NCBI GenBank assembly: GCA_024693225.1
Contig: JAILLI010000054.1
Location: 1 to 43,127 of the forward strand
Origin: Lachnospiraceae bacterium
GTDB taxonomy: Bacteria; Bacillota; Clostridia; Lachnospirales; Lachnospiraceae
Direction: 5' to 3'
DNA: 43,127 nt
A program made the translations under genes and the position numbers. The notes beneath the pieces were generated by a model. That model saw only the letters and a program-made list of their open reading frames with translations. It ran no database searches and had not been told where the DNA came from. Positions 41,740 through 43,127 of the stretch are shown one piece after another (within the stretch, counting starts at the first letter, position 1; every line of letters begins with the position of its first letter).

Positions 41740-43127
41740 TCACGGCAGACCTGTGACGTCCAGGCTTTCCTTCATAAAATCCTCATTGGCATATTTCGCG
41801 CGGTATTGTCCCGGTGTTTTGCCGGTGATCTTCTTGAATTCCAATCCCAAATGGCTCTGGGAGGCAAAACCGAGATAAGAAGAGATCTCTGAAACAGTAT
41901 AAGAGGAATAGGTTAACAGATTTTCCGCCAGGCGGATCTTCTCCTCGATAATATACTGCTTCAGGGTCTTTTTTTCGCAGCTTTTAAACAGGGCGGAGAG
42001 ATAGTTTGTCTCCAGTCCGACGGCAGCTGCGATCTCCTGCACGGTCAGCTTCCCATGGAGATGGGCATAGATATAATCCTTGCATTTTGAGATGTGCGGG
42101 TTTTCTTCGACTTCGGGAATAGCGGCTTTTCGTTTTTTGATATCGCGTACCGCCCGGGCGAAATGGAGCTCCGCCTCCACGGTGCGGCGGATGATCTCGT
42201 GCGGATCCGTGCAGGCGTCCACCCTTTGAATGGATACATCGCTTAAATAAAAGGCGGTTTCCGAATGCAACCCTGCGTCGATGGACGCGCGACAGGCTAC
42301 GGTGATGGCCACCACGGCCAGATAGAGCTCCTGCCGGAGAGGATCGTTCGAGACCTTTCCGTAGCGGCCGGGGAAGCGCTCTTCCAAAAGCTTCGCGAGG
42401 TTTTCCACGTCGCCGTTTTTGATGTAGGATACCTCTAAACGCTCATGGGCGATGGGGTTATGGGCAAAGCCGTTTTCTACCTTTTCAAAGATCATGTTGT
42501 GGAGAGTGGGGACCGTATTGTCCTTTAAATCCTCGGGAAAGCAGTTGTGGTTGATCAGGGAAAGGCTTGTAAGGAAGGGCTCATCCTCTTCGCCGCTTTG
42601 TTCGCTGTTATAAAGAAGCAGGGTGTCATCCGTTAAGATCTGCAATGTGCTGAAGGGGATCTGCTCACGCAGGGTGAGGAATGGATCCTGTTCACGCAGG
42701 GTGAGGAATGGATCCTGTTCCGGCACTGCGGGGTTCGCGGTTGGAGTCGGTGTTGGGGGATTTGAGGCTTCAGTCGGTGACACGGAATCCGAGGCTTTGT
42801 CCGGTGCCGCGGGAGATGATGCCGGTAGGGGTGCCGTGATTTTGAGGCGATACCGGAAATCCCGCACCGAGGTGGTAAAGTGGGTGGGGCCGAGAAGAAA
42901 GAAATGCTCTTTCCCCGGAATGCAGGCATAGACCAGAGCATCGTTCACCACCATGAAGACGGGAAGCGGGCGGGGCATGCTGAAAAACCGGTCGCGCACG
43001 GCTTCCGCAATCCATCCGTCTGAAATGGTTTCGTCCCTTTGATATTCTTTTAGCAGCGTGCCATCGGGATGATACATGCGGGCGTTGGTATAAAGGTGTG
43101 TGGCAGCTTCGTGGAGAAGGTAGTTAA
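41740..43127 (-). CDS. AraC-family transcriptional regulator, 5' end outside the window
   Basis: The frame stays open from the track start (43077) to the window edge, and the extra codons NYLLHEAATHLYTNAR fit the protein, so the gene is truncated by the window. The C-terminus has the AraC double helix-turn-helix: VQEIAAAVGLETNYLSALFKSCEKK and VSEISSYLGFASQSHLGLEFKKITGKTPGQYR. The N-terminal sensor region contains a Pro/Ala/Thr-rich linker (about residues 85-115 of the track ORF) and three copies of a 9-residue repeat EQ(D/I)PF(L/S)TLR. The target genes are unknown. Confidence 0.88.
   Translation of the reverse strand, partial: NYLLHEAATHLYTNARMYHPDGTLLKEYQRDETISDGWIAEAVRDRFFSMPRPLPVFMVVNDALVYACIPGKEHFFLLGPTHFTTSVRDFRYRLKITAPLPASSPAAPDKASDSVSPTEASNPPTPTPTANPAVPEQDPFLTLREQDPFLTLREQIPFSTLQILTDDTLLLYNSEQSGEEDEPFLTSLSLINHNCFPEDLKDNTVPTLHNMIFEKVENGFAHNPIAHERLEVSYIKNGDVENLAKLLEERFPGRYGKVSNDPLRQELYLAVVAITVACRASIDAGLHSETAFYLSDVSIQRVDACTDPHEIIRRTVEAELHFARAVRDIKKRKAAIPEVEENPHISKCKDYIYAHLHGKLTVQEIAAAVGLETNYLSALFKSCEKKTLKQYIIEEKIRLAENLLTYSSYTVSEISSYLGFASQSHLGLEFKKITGKTPGQYRAKYANEDFMKESLDVTGLP

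Overview
The window looks like a chromosomal segment of a Gram-positive anaerobe of the class Clostridia, most likely a Lachnospiraceae member. This is inferred from gene order and protein style, not from a database search. The clues are: a division cluster ftsL-pbp-ftsW-ftsQ-ftsZ-nrdR with no ftsA, superoxide reductase next to rubrerythrin, a DUF5688-like protein, a fragment of a Lys-rich surface-protein tail typical of gut Lachnospiraceae, strong AAGGAGG-type ribosome binding sites and many GTG/TTG starts.

Layout. 1-7.1 kb: septum machinery (FtsL/DivIC-like, a transpeptidase PBP with a large acidic insert, FtsW, FtsQ/DivIB, FtsZ) and NrdR. 7.1-12.0 kb: a peptide/nickel-type ABC importer operon with overlapping genes (lipoprotein, two permeases, one double ATPase). 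12.1-15.7 kb: a small unknown gene, a DMT transporter fused in frame to a YqeG-like HAD phosphatase, efp, and a DUF5688-like gene whose last 31 bp are repeated 0.5 kb downstream. 16.2-22.8 kb: tRNA-Arg(CCG), a membrane-anchored double SH3 protein, an RluF-type pseudouridine synthase overlapping ligA, metA (Glu111, acetyl-type), superoxide reductase, rubrerythrin and apt. 22.8-25.2 kb, minus strand: an SGNH-like protein and an MBOAT acyltransferase, probably one exopolysaccharide or envelope O-acylation unit. 25.4-32.6 kb: an unknown gene, cstA, gdhA, and a 7TM HD-GYP c-di-GMP phosphodiesterase translationally overlapping guaA.

32.6-41 kb is the accessory part. It starts with 1.1 kb of non-coding DNA holding a widely spaced 14-bp inverted repeat, a 22-23 bp tandem repeat and a 52-53 bp tandem array in which every unit carries an inverted repeat (one unit with compensatory changes). 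The array lies just upstream of a predicted PD-(D/E)XK nuclease-like gene whose best start appears to be ATT. Then come a surface-protein remnant, an orphan double-glycine leader peptide gene with an acidic then Arg-rich core, a convergent glycosyltransferase-like gene, a 5'-nucleotidase lipoprotein, an AGCS symporter truncated at half length, a Phd/RelE-type toxin-antitoxin pair and a 300-bp highly structured GC-rich non-coding stretch that could be a relic of a mobile element. The window closes with an alpha/beta hydrolase and a 5'-truncated AraC-family regulator on the minus strand.

Best candidates for something new are the hairpin array plus nuclease-like gene, the orphan GG-leader peptide, the DMT-YqeG fusion, the HD-GYP/guaA coupling and the structured block downstream of the toxin-antitoxin pair. 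None could be checked by search here.
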